Positions 33,601-40,499 of a stretch of DNA of 40,499 nt are shown here, one piece after another. The stretch lies in the NCBI RefSeq assembly GCF_032854445.1, contig NC_088305.1, positions 23,547,901 through 23,588,399 on the forward strand. The letters are read 5' to 3'. The notes below the pieces were generated by a model. That model saw only the letters and a list, made by a program, of their open reading frames with translations. It had not been told where the DNA came from and did not search any database. How positions within the stretch are numbered: the first letter of the stretch is position 1; every line of letters begins with the position of its first letter. This DNA comes from Liolophura sinensis (lineage: Eukaryota > Mollusca > Polyplacophora > Chitonida > Chitonidae). The translations under genes were made by a program, and so were the position numbers.

Positions 33601-36600
33601 TTCCCAGCTTAGCTTTCAGAAATACAAATTTATACTCGTCCATTCACTAACATGGAACTTGGTGTTTTCCAGTATGCTTTCCTCAACATGTAAAAGCTGT
33701 ACGCTGTAAAAACATGTTTCCTGTAATAATTAATTATTTGTTAATAATAAAGACTATAACATCACAATTTACACAACTGTATCTGTTACATCGACAGCAA
33801 GCCAACTTCGCTAACCTCTATTTTGATCTATTGGACAGGCCATCTGCGTGCAGGCCACTTGTCCGCTTTCTGAGCACGAACAGGTGTTGCATCCGTCTGT
33901 AGAGTTAAAACTATCCCCTGGCTTGTAAATGTTACCGTTGTACTGGCAATCAGGACCTGAAACACAAGGTACTGACGTGAGTAGGATGCAGTTGTACATG
34001 TAACAGTGAAGGCTTGAATTTTGGTTCTGGTCGATTGAGTCAAATATGTATCCAATTTGTGTTCAGTCCACTTCATAGAGCTCAGCACGAGTCAAATTTG
34101 GCTCCATGATGAAAGTTTCACTTAGATTAAGATTTCCTACCCTTCATCATGCTTGTATACACCGAATCCCGAGACTTCTGGTCGTCAAAGGTGTTGAAAC
34201 GGGCACTGATAAGCCCTGCCTTAAATCCTGCCTTTTAAAGTTTTTAATGCAGAAGCCAAACAGGCGTCCACCATGTTTAATGTGTCATTTGCAATTTGAT
34301 TTGTACTTTTTTGCCTGTATGAGACTCTGGTGGTAGGATTTCGTTGTCAACAGCGTGTGTTTCAAACAGATGGATCGAATCTTGCCAAAGGCTAGAACTC
34401 AAAACATGGTGCACGATGGTTTGATGTTTTCGACACTTCTGCAAACCGGTTGTCCTGTGACATGACTAATCTTAGTGGGGCGAGGAATCAAGGAAAGACC
34501 CTGTAACTGGGGCCGAGGCAACAGGAAACCTGCGGTAATGTTACTGAATGAGTGAAACTATTATACTTTATTACTTTCCTTCAGTCACCAAAAAAATATA
34601 GCTTAGAAATATATTTTAGTACAGAAGAATAGACCTGATGAAATCCATGTAATAAATCAAAGCTGTCGAGCGATTTTTAAACACAAATATAAATATAGTT
34701 TCTGTATCAGAGATAAACAGAAAAAACTGAGTTATATTTTGGAAATAATGTCAGATTCAAGCATGTGGGTTTTACTCACCTTTCGGAAGTAAACATTTAG
34801 CAAAGCAGCCCCCACACTGATCAGCACTGTAACAGATGATAAAATCATTAGTTCATTATGTATAAATGATATACAGAGCATATTGCACAGTGAAGGTTGA
34901 GTATCAAATCTAATTGGAGTGAGAGGTGAAAATTTAAAAAAATTATTTCCACATTCAGGAAAAAATTATTTATGATACTTAACCTTCATTGTGCAATATT
35001 CTGTTTATTATTGATATTTTGACAATATCATGATATTGTCTATTAGAATAAGTTTAAGCAATGTTTTTAGCTGAAAGCCTTTACAGACTTGTGCATATAA
35101 CGTGACGTCGCAGATGTCGTCTTGTACGACGTCCTGTCTTGTTGCTTGACGTAAGAATTTTACAGATGAATAAATTTGTATTATGACGTCATTCCGCTGA
35201 GCTCGGATTGAAAGGTAAAAAAAATGTTTTGTTTTTGACGTCATGGCGTCTGGCTGGGTACTAACAAACGTGATACATGTATTTAACTGAGCCAATGAGA
35301 TATCTCTTTTATCAGTTAAAGAAATCCTCATATTTCAGGAAAGACCACTAGATATTGTTCGGGAAAATAGTTTTATTTTTTTTGTTTTAATTTTTCAACC
35401 TAACCAAATGCATTTAAAACTTGAAGTCTATTGTGTAAAGTATTGCTCTGACGTCAGTGATACCCTCTGGGTCAGAACAGACCACCATAGAATTCTATGT
35501 TTTAAATGTATTTTAGTTGATTTGAACAGAAAAAGATAAATCAAGCTATTTTTCTGGACGGTGTTTATTGGTCTTTCATCTAAAAATACTTTATTTTAGG
35601 TCTTCTTTGACATCTAGCCATTAACTTACAGGCTTGTTCACGCAAAAGCCACTCCTTTAATTGAAGTAGGATTGGAACCTTCGAATAAAAAGTTCTATCT
35701 ACTTGACGTTAAACAGTCCAAGATCTTTCCTCACGGCATTGTTGTAATAATCTTACTTACACACATCTGCTTCCTGAGGCGCAAAGAGAAACTATGCATG
35801 GATTGTACGGACACTCAGTAAAAGGTTTATCTGCAGGGGCAAGCTGAAATGGAAAAAAGAAATCAAGGAGCCGTCAAAGCGTTTCATATCTTGTACTTCG
35901 AAAGGTTTGAAATAATTTCTTTGGCTTGTGGGTGTGACTAAGGAGCAAAGAGCCAATCATTCTAAGAGATTTAAATTTAATGATAAACTAAAATAGTTTC
36001 AGAGAAAGCCCTCTGCCTGATAGGCACAAGTTTTGCTGAATCAAGATGGTTTTATCTGCTGCGGACAAGTATTTGATCGCAACCTGTTTCATTGAAAAGG
36101 GTTGGAGAGGGGCAAAAATTGTAAAAGAATTCCTAGTGAAAAACTGGAATAAAAGTTCCGTTAACAATGTGATCAGAAAGTTAGAAAGGACAGGTTCTCT
36201 AGAAAGGAAGTCAAGCAGTGGACGACCAAAAACTGTTTTGCTCGGAAGAAAATTATCAGTATGTGAAAGTCCTGTTCCCAGGAAGACAATCCCAGCACTC
36301 ACAAATCGCAGAGACAGATTACAAAGAACCTTAGAGTATCTCGCACTTCTGTGAGAAATATGACAAAAGAACTGGGTTTAAAATCGTACAAGCGAATACG
36401 GACTTCAAGAAGGGATGAAAACGGTTCGACAGAAAGAAAAACGCGCTGCAGAAACCTTGATGATAAGTTTTCGACGGAGAAGATGAGAAAACTTGGCTTT
36501 ACGGATGCAAAAGACTTTCCATTTAACATTGCACGCAATGGACAAAACGATCGCGTTTATGACACACGAAAGCGGGACATTCATGTTAAGAGGCTGTCAC

Positions 36601-38257
36601 ATGAATCAAGTTGGTTTACAAAGAAATTGGTGGTTTCTGGCGGAGTTTGTTGCGCACGAAAACCCGCATATATTTTATTGATACGAAAAGACTAAGGTGA
36701 ATTCAGAAAATTACATAAAACTTCTCGATCGTTGCCTTCTCCCTGATTTTCACCCGTTGCACCAGAAAAAGGAAGAGAGCGCGCCATACCATGCCAGCCG
36801 TGCAACACAGCAGCATCTTGAGGAAATGACTCCTTCGTTCATAACTATGGACGAATGGTCACCGCAGAGCATCGACTGCAATCCCGTGGACTACTCTGTA
36901 TGGAATTCTCTGAACGAGAAGGTTTATGAGGGTCGCTAGGAAAATTCACTGAGGATGTACTAAAAGCACGTATCAAGGACTTAGGACATGATGGCTTTTG
37001 AGCGTGTAAATTTTTAGAAGCTGACGTAGGAGGGTTTCTGAGATAGTGGGTGTCAAAGTACGGCCATTTTTTACGCCCACGCAATATATCCAATCATTTT
37101 CGTGCCTTTGTCGAAATAAAAACTTTGCCATAACGTAAGAACTTTGCATTAGTTTTAATTTTGTTTCTGACTTTCAGCACATATGTCTCATTAAAATGAC
37201 AACTAAAGCTAAAAACTCATCTTGCGAGAGACATAGAATATATCTCGCGAGATAAAATAGTTTAAGTGAGCTCAAGCCTTAAATCCACTCATAAAATCGA
37301 GTCTGGCATAATTTGGCATTTTTCTCCCATGCCAAGTAAACTGTGTTATTTTCACATCATAAGATTTCACCAAACTTTTTAACTTCCTAGGATATTAATA
37401 CTTCACAATTTGTGTCCAGCGTAAGAAAAACTCAATGACCATGTTGTATGTTATCCTGCAGATCTTGTATCTGTTTCATTCTTCCCAGCTTAGCTATCAG
37501 AAAACATATCTGTACTCCTCCATTCACTAACCTGGAACTTGGTGCTTTCGAGTATGCTTTCCTCAATATGTCAAAGCTGTACGCTAAGAAAACATGTTTC
37601 CTGTAATATCTCCTTACTTCACATAATTATTCGTTAATAATGAAGACCATAACGTCACAATTACCACAACTGTATCTGTTACATCGACAGCAAGCCTAAC
37701 TTCGCTAACCGCCATTCTGGAATAGAGTAAGTCACAAAAACCAACCTGGTAGACAGGCCATCTCAGTGCAGGCCACTTGTCCGTTTTCTGAGCACGAACA
37801 CGTGTTGCATCCGTCTGTAGAGTTAAAACTATCCCCGGGCTTGTAAATGTTACCGTTGTACTGGCAATGAGGACCTGAAACAAAACGCATTGACGTGAGT
37901 ACTATGCAGTTGTACACGTAAGAGTTAAGGCTTGAATTTGGCTCACGTTGGTTTTGATGTGTTCGACAAAACTGCGATCTGGGTGTCATGGGGCATAAGT
38001 GCATACCACGCCGACGTTATACTGGATTTGTAAATGTTACTCTGATTTCTTGTTGGATTAGATGGGCAGATGTCCCCGGCCCAACGTATACAAGAGTAGG
38101 ATTATGCCCTATTTGGCTATTGTCTTTTTAACTTACAGTAAACCTCCGTACAGCCCACGCTGTTTGGAGCGTCACAGAAACAGGAATTTACAGCCATCAC
38201 CCCTGGGGAAACGCGTTCCCACGGCATAGGTTTTTCCGTTATGTGTACACTCATTAG
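27597..38257 (-). CDS. Gene 2: modular cysteine-rich protein with pacifastin/VWC-like and antistasin-like domains, 5' partial
   Basis: Twelve minus-strand exons join in consistent phase apart from two single-base insertions. The order is two pacifastin/VWC-like exons (38257-38137, 37874-37746), CP/CGGC module (35830-35761, 34826-34780), pacifastin-like (33956-33816), CP/CGGC module (33022-32941, 31823-31777), double pacifastin-like (30675-30424), antistasin-like (29871-29771), C-x3-G-type mini-exon (29196-29154) and a terminal CP/CNC module (28463-28385, 27648-27597). From 37874 down, with the shifted acceptor at 35830, the exons total 1043 bases. With one base from the preceding exon they give 348 codons and no internal stop. 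No signal peptide exon was found, so the 5' end lies upstream or outside the window. Antistasin and pacifastin families inhibit serine proteases; secretion and inhibition are inferred from that and from gene 1. Confidence 0.75.
27649..28384. other. Gene 2 intron, nothing recognised
   Basis: AT-rich intron sequence between the last two exons of gene 2. Local short repeats such as cacttgaaagatatcacag and gcttgaaatatatagcag (28090-28150) suggest minor duplications. No exon or repeat family is recognised. Confidence 0.4.
28385..28463 (-). CDS. Gene 2 CP-module exon, terminal copy
   Basis: A 79-base exon, phase 1 in and phase 2 out, between ttttag and gtaagt, encoding CPDEVKVMRCTDPCANKYC and GIFKVC. 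It keeps the phase pattern of the other CP exons but has a shorter second loop. Confidence 0.78.
28652..28765 (-). repeat. SINE-like element (family C)
   Basis: The minus strand reads gggttcaatcccggcc (B-box-like), then ttggacaaggcactgtcgct and ccttggtgacaataaacg. The last part recurs on the plus strand at about 530-550. tRNA-derived by its B box; the family name is unknown to me. It lies in a gene 2 intron. Confidence 0.6.
29154..29196 (-). CDS. Gene 2 43-nt mini-exon
   Basis: Phase 0 in, phase 1 out, between gaacag and gtaagt, encoding GVTCAKGSFCSNSY and a split cysteine. The C-x3-G-type pattern resembles the end of an EGF/IGFBP-like cysteine loop. A similar sequence occurs at 38766-38811. 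The phase fit with both neighbours supports it despite its size. Confidence 0.72.
29771..29871 (-). CDS. Gene 2 antistasin-like domain exon
   Basis: A 101-base exon, phase 1 in and phase 0 out, with borders ttccag and gtaagc. It reads YQCPLYKCKACTTGYVIDE, then NGCQTCQCKDPTCE. The C-x2-G-Y-x2-D-x2-GC-x2-C-x-C core is the antistasin family signature (serine-protease inhibitors first known from leeches). Its first GT completes the preceding exon's last cysteine. Confidence 0.85.
30424..30675 (-). CDS. Gene 2 double pacifastin-like exon
   Basis: A 252-base exon, phase 1 in and out, holding two domains: KQCSVDGKTYNVGDNFP, DGCNTCTCSASGFPICTLRA, then a linker LPPKQ and a second domain ending SGVPVCTLKA. 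The motif CTLKAC is the reactive-bond segment I recall for the locust pacifastin-family peptide PMP-C, where leucine is P1, so chymotrypsin- or elastase-like specificity is plausible. The donor is T|GTGAGT inside the last cysteine codon; reading past it adds only eight codons before a stop. Confidence 0.87.
30803..31367. repeat. About 50-bp minisatellite, 11-12 units, in gene 2 intron
   Basis: The unit approximates ggtacacagcccagacgaaa, actgtggtaatcttactggg, gtgaggaaacc. Units differ by a few substitutions each. Two degenerate units lie at the equivalent place in the duplicated segment (34462-34560), so the array expanded in one copy, or shrank in the other, after duplication. The 133-codon minus-strand frame is a by-product. 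Confidence 0.92.
31777..31823 (-). CDS. Gene 2 CGGC-module exon, proximal copy
   Basis: A 47-base exon between ttacag and gtgagt encoding ADQCGGCFARCLPLE. The final A joins CT of the next exon to give threonine. The phases are the same as in the distal copy. Confidence 0.83.
31876..32023. repeat. Foldback sequence in duplicated intron, proximal copy
   Basis: Arms of about 40 bases at 31876-31915 and 31982-32023 are reverse complements with few mismatches (gcacagtgaaggttga against tcaaccttcattgtgc). The loop is A/T-rich. It may be an old MITE or a structured intronic element; it predates the duplication. Confidence 0.75.
32126..32256. promoter_or_regulatory. Cluster of CRE-like GACGTC motifs, proximal copy
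   Basis: Five gacgtc cores lie at 32126, 32138, 32150, 32199 and 32250. The last two are full palindromic tgacgtca sites. Such sites bind CREB/ATF-type bZIP factors in animals. Whether this intronic cluster is functional is unknown. Confidence 0.4.
32941..33022 (-). CDS. Gene 2 CP-module exon, proximal copy
   Basis: An 82-base exon, phase 1 in and phase 2 out, between tttcag and gtaagt. It encodes CPADKPFTECPYNPC, IAALCVTGTRC and the first two bases of a valine. Same length and phase as gene 1 exon 19981-20062. Confidence 0.85.
33816..33956 (-). CDS. Gene 2 pacifastin/VWC-like exon, proximal copy
   Basis: A 141-base exon, phase 1 in and out, with borders tttcag and gttagc. It encodes PDCQYNGNIYKPGDSF, then DGCNTCSCSESGQVACTQMA, cysteine and PIDQNR. 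The split glycine/valine codon joins cleanly to 32941-33022. Ignoring the donor, a TAG follows immediately, so a terminal-exon reading is possible, but the downstream exon fits too well to prefer it. Confidence 0.82.
34780..34826 (-). CDS. Gene 2 CGGC-module exon, distal copy
   Basis: A 47-base exon between ttacag and gtgagt, phase 2 in and phase 1 out, encoding ADQCGGCFAKCLLPK. It is nearly identical to 31777-31823 and intact. Confidence 0.82.
34878..35003. repeat. Foldback sequence in duplicated intron, distal copy
   Basis: Same arms as the proximal copy (attgcacagtgaaggttgag against aaccttcattgtgcaat) with a shorter loop. It is followed at about 35022 by the perfect palindrome gacaatatcatgatattgtc, which is imperfect in the proximal copy. 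Confidence 0.75.
35104..35243. promoter_or_regulatory. Cluster of CRE-like GACGTC motifs, distal copy
   Basis: Four gacgtc cores at 35104, 35128, 35185 and 35237; the last two are tgacgtca and keep nearly the same spacing (52 against 51 bases) as in the proximal copy, while the surrounding intron has diverged. Confidence 0.4.
35761..35843 (-). CDS. Gene 2 CP-module exon with insertion and possible shifted acceptor
   Basis: The exon equivalent to 32941-33022 would start at 35843 (tttcag), but a gggg run at 35836-35839 in place of ggg shifts the frame to an early TAA. A second acceptor, cctgcag, lies 13 bases further in. Using it (exon 35830-35761, 70 bases) keeps phase 1 and reads D-KPFTECPYNPCIVSLCASG then SRCV, losing only the leading C-P-A. 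The donor is GTAAGT. Confidence 0.65.
35995..37085 (+). mobile_element. Broken Tc1/mariner-type transposon
   Basis: About 1.1 kb absent from the proximal duplication copy. Three plus-strand frames carry pieces of one transposase. The first (36046-36354) is an N-terminal helix-turn-helix region ending near the SGRPKT linker. The second (36351-36695) holds the middle, with KKLVVSGGVC. The third (36697-36939) is a C-terminal part with SENYIKLLD, SRATQQHLEE and WSPQSIDCNPVDYSVWNSL. Frameshifts separate the pieces, and the region expected to hold the second catalytic aspartate is deleted (QKKEESAPYH). Terminal inverted repeats are not obvious. Inactive relict. Confidence 0.85.
37746..37874 (-). 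CDS. Gene 2 pacifastin/VWC-like exon
   Basis: A 129-base exon, phase 1 in and out, with borders tttcag and gttggt. It encodes PHCQYNGNIYKPGDSF, DGCNTCSCSENGQVACTEMA, cysteine and LP. It is intact and very close to exon 33816-33956, of which it is the duplicate. The exon's own frame continues past the donor for a few codons, which I take as read-through. Confidence 0.82.
38137..38257 (-). pseudogene. Gene 2 pacifastin/VWC-like exon with frameshift
   Basis: A 121-base exon between ttttcag and gtaagtt. It reads ANECTHNGKTYAVGTRFPR then DGC; after that the frame breaks in the aattta run at 38185-38190. Removing one base there restores the cysteine framework (C-x2-C-x-C, then GCTEVY) and gives a 120-base symmetric exon. 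The last cysteine codon is split T|GT with the next exon. It may be a decayed exon or an assembly error. Confidence 0.7.
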
Positions 38258-38327
38258 CTGAAAACATGGAAGTAACATGGTCAATTCATTACAAATGTCT
38301 CTATATCAATCTGTGCTCTTCAAAAAG

Positions 38328-38565
38328 TACACTCAAAAAACTTAATCTGTAACATTCAACAGAAAGTCTGAGTGATGCTAAAATGTAATCTCTTATTGCA
38401 GTAGATTATTCTGTTAAATATAATACACATTTTCTATGAATTCAACATAGCCATTCTATCAGATTAACATAATATTATGTTGAATACGACTAAATATGAT
38501 GAATTCTAGCTTAAGACAGACAGCAGGCTTTCTGTTAAATATAACAGATTACTTTTTTAAGTGTA
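38328..38565. mobile_element. Foldback element, TACACTC ends
   Basis: The left end tacactcaaaaaacttaatc and the reverse complement of the right end, tacacttaaaaaagtaatct, match with few gaps, and the pairing extends to about 26 bases. The TA at each edge could be a TA target duplication as in Tc1/mariner MITEs. Interior is A/T-rich with its own gttgaat/attcaac pairings. It sits just upstream of the frameshifted exon of gene 2. Confidence 0.65.
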
Positions 38566-38765
38566 TGTTTTGGCAGACCCATTCAGCTCATCATTTTGTA
38601 TGCACATTCAGTATGAAATAAAGCATTGGTATTGCATTACCACTTTACCTGTTCACAACGAACCGATAAACTAAGCGTACATGTAACAAAATAGCCTAAT
38701 GGTTCACAATGGATAGGAATCTGCAAACGTGGCGATAAGTGCGTGTACATGTACAGATTACGTAC

Positions 38766-38811
38766 CGATGCATTCTCCGTTTCTGCAGACATGTCCACGG
38801 CTACATTTCAT
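38766..38811 (-). CDS. Possible further gene 2 exon
   Basis: The minus strand reads MKCSRGHVCRNGECI and ends G|GTACGT in phase 1, which would join CT of exon 38257-38137. The cysteine pattern resembles mini-exon 29154-29196. The 5' border is unclear: tag at 38801-38803 would cut off the first cysteine, while a good acceptor tttcag at 38876-38881 gives a longer exon (38875-38766) with an open frame but no recognised domain in the extra part. Confidence 0.35.
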
Positions 38812-38983
38812 TGTCCGCAAACACGAAAAAGAAAAACATGTAGAATTCATGACAGACAGAAAATGAGCAAATTGTCTGAAACGTCTTTACTGGGTGCGCA
38901 AAACTACCCAAAAGTAGACAACTGGCAGCGGTTTTTTCACTATTTTGTCATGAAAAAAAATGTTTCGGTCACATTATACTAAT

Positions 38984-39245
38984 ACAAGTGTTTAGTTTTA
39001 AAACACATTTGTGCTACATTTAATAAACGCGTCCATTGTGTTTATTATAGTAAACATGTGAAATGTTTACATTGTAATGTGATGGATATTTTCAATAAAC
39101 ACGAAATAGTCCAGTAAACCGCCGCTATACACGTTTCCAAGTACACATGTTGCTCGTTTACTATAACATAGCCCATTGTTTATGAATAAACATCTGCCTC
39201 GTTGATCAAGTGTAACAGAAATATATTTGTTAACTAAACACTTGT
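38984..39245. mobile_element. Possible inverted-repeat element
   Basis: acaagtgtttagtt at 38984-38997 is the exact reverse complement of aactaaacacttgt at 39232-39245, about 260 bases apart. The interior is rich in taaaca/tgttta strings. No target duplication is clear. Confidence 0.5.
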
Positions 39246-40499
39246 TTTTACGTTTTAGCCTGGAGAGTCGCCTAGTGAAGCTTCACGCCATAACAGTATA
39301 CTGACGTTGACGCTTGTTCTTTGCGACATGCAAGAACGCAATAAACAGCAACTATTTATTTCGCAAGTATTTACATTTCCAATAATGCAAATATCTTTTA
39401 CAGAACTACAAAGTATGTCAGAAAAAAATAGCAGTGATTGCTTAGATCAGTTTGCAAAGTTACATCACATGTTCCTATTATCCTTTCTCCTTTTATGTTT
39501 GTTGTAAAAGAAACTGTTGAGAGAAAGATAATTTCCTCAAAACTAGTCACATTTAATAAAATCGTGGTCAACATGTCGACCACACACCAATATAATGCGG
39601 GAGTGTCCAGTTTCAGCGTCATAGCGACGGACCTTTGCGTCGTGACGTCGTCGTTTTGCGACAAGGCAAGGCAAATCAGGGCAATTTAGCCTAGGTGGTC
39701 TAAATATACAATAATGAAAATTACCCACGAAAGATCATGTATTTTCCTATATTATATTTATTTTAGGGGATACGCAAGCTAAGACAGGGTTTTAATCTCG
39801 TCGTTGGTGCATAATTTTCATTAATGTTTACATGTTTCAGCGAGGTAATTGTCAAAAATATTATATTCTCTGACTTGTTTTCAAACTTTTAATTGGATCT
39901 GTTAGACTAATATCTTCAGCCACGCGCTGTCGCAGTTTAGAGATCTGGCTATTAATATAAAGACATCAGAACGCGTTTGTTTACATCCTTCATAGCCGAC
40001 TGTGACGTGTCTTGACAACGGATCTTTCCGATCGCCTGAACTTCCAGAACTGATAGAACTGATGGAGTCCAAAGCCTGTCGCACGAGAGCTATCTGTTAA
40101 GCTGAAAGTCTAGGTTTTACAAGATAGATCCAACCGGTATCATAAGATATTCTTGTATTATTGTCCGTTTAGGATTTTTTTCAGTTACGAGTAATATGGC
40201 GAAATTAACTTAAAGCATTCGCCTTAACGCATAGGGAAACGATTATTGTCACCAGAAATCGCTACCAAGTTAGTGACTGTGACAGGTCGTTGTTGCTCAA
40301 GTTACTGCAGTAATTTTTTACTTACGTGCTCAAGAAAAACTTTGGGGCTCACTCGACAGTTTTAGTTTTATCTGCATCTTTTTCCCTTCTGTTTTTTCAA
40401 TGCTTCCTTCTCTCAGTCTCAAGTTATCCCTCATCTATCCTGCACGCATTTTATCTGACATGAGACTCACTCGTATGTTCACTACTATAGCCTTTCTCG
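39246..40499. other. Non-coding stretch, nothing recognised
   Basis: If gene 2 continues upstream, its 5' exons and signal peptide should lie here or beyond the window. I searched the minus strand for hydrophobic ATG-led exons and cysteine modules with splice borders and found none that is convincing. Confidence 0.4.

Larger units (their letters stand above)
31385..34450. repeat. Segmental duplication, proximal copy
   Basis: This contains exons 31777-31823, 32941-33022 and 33816-33956 and their introns. Introns align with the distal copy through landmarks such as gctgtcgagcgattttcaaa (31662), the CRE cluster and taagaactttacattt (33296). The part at 31385-31545 also matches 37985-38140, marking the junction between successive units. 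Confidence 0.88.
34460..38140. repeat. Segmental duplication, distal copy
   Basis: Contains exons 34780-34826, 35761-35843 and 37746-37874. Offsets to the proximal copy rise from about 3000 to about 2820 and then about 3840-3930; the jump coincides with the transposon at 35995-37085. Intron similarity shows a DNA-level duplication and not only exon similarity. Confidence 0.88.

Noticed and set aside
33811-33815. Stop codon directly after the exon at 33816 as a true gene end
   Set aside because: The TAG is part of the donor region gttagc, and the downstream CP exon joins in phase as in the duplicate.
35988-36302. 104-codon minus-strand frame over the transposon
   Set aside because: Antisense shadow of the transposase fragment at 36046-36354.

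Overview
The window looks like nuclear DNA from an animal, most likely a mollusc and probably a gastropod. The signs are AT-rich sequence, intron-split genes with GT-AG borders, dense tRNA-derived SINE-like repeats ending in A-rich tails, several foldback elements and large minisatellites. I found no bacterial-type gene, operon or CRISPR array. The species call rests on my recollection of repeat families and cannot be proved here.

Two genes can be reconstructed, both on the minus strand and both built from small cysteine-rich exons. Gene 1 (CDS 23654 down to 14473) is complete: six coding exons joined by consistent phases give a 153-residue secreted protein. It has a signal peptide, a CP/CGGC cysteine module split over two exons, and two pacifastin/VWC-like domains. 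Gene 2 (about 38257 or further upstream, down to 27597) is a larger paralogue whose 5' end is not visible. It has pacifastin/VWC-like domains, two CP/CGGC modules, a double pacifastin-like exon, an antistasin-like domain and a degenerate terminal CP/CxC module. The nearest named families are serine-protease inhibitors, so a secreted protease-inhibitor or extracellular-matrix role is the reasonable inference.

Layout on the plus-strand scale: 1-8.0 kb has no recognisable gene (microsatellite, SINE copies, two foldback elements). 8.08-10.13 kb is a 48-bp minisatellite interrupted by a SINE tail. 11.05-12.99 kb is a degenerate 33-bp minisatellite interrupted by what looks like the head of the same SINE. 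13-23.7 kb holds gene 1; its fourth coding intron carries a 65-bp minisatellite of about 2.9 kb. 23.7-27.5 kb is intergenic and repeat-rich, including one SINE copy with a 12-bp target duplication. 27.6-38.3 kb holds gene 2. 38.3-40.5 kb has two foldback elements and one possible further exon.

Gene 2 contains a tandem genomic duplication (about 31.4-34.45 kb against 34.46-38.14 kb) that copied a three-exon module with its introns. A broken Tc1/mariner-type transposon sits in one copy only. In that same copy two exons carry single-base insertions, so the 5' part of gene 2 is either decaying, rescued by a shifted splice acceptor, or affected by assembly errors. Nearly all long open frames in the minisatellites are by-products of repeat periods divisible by three.
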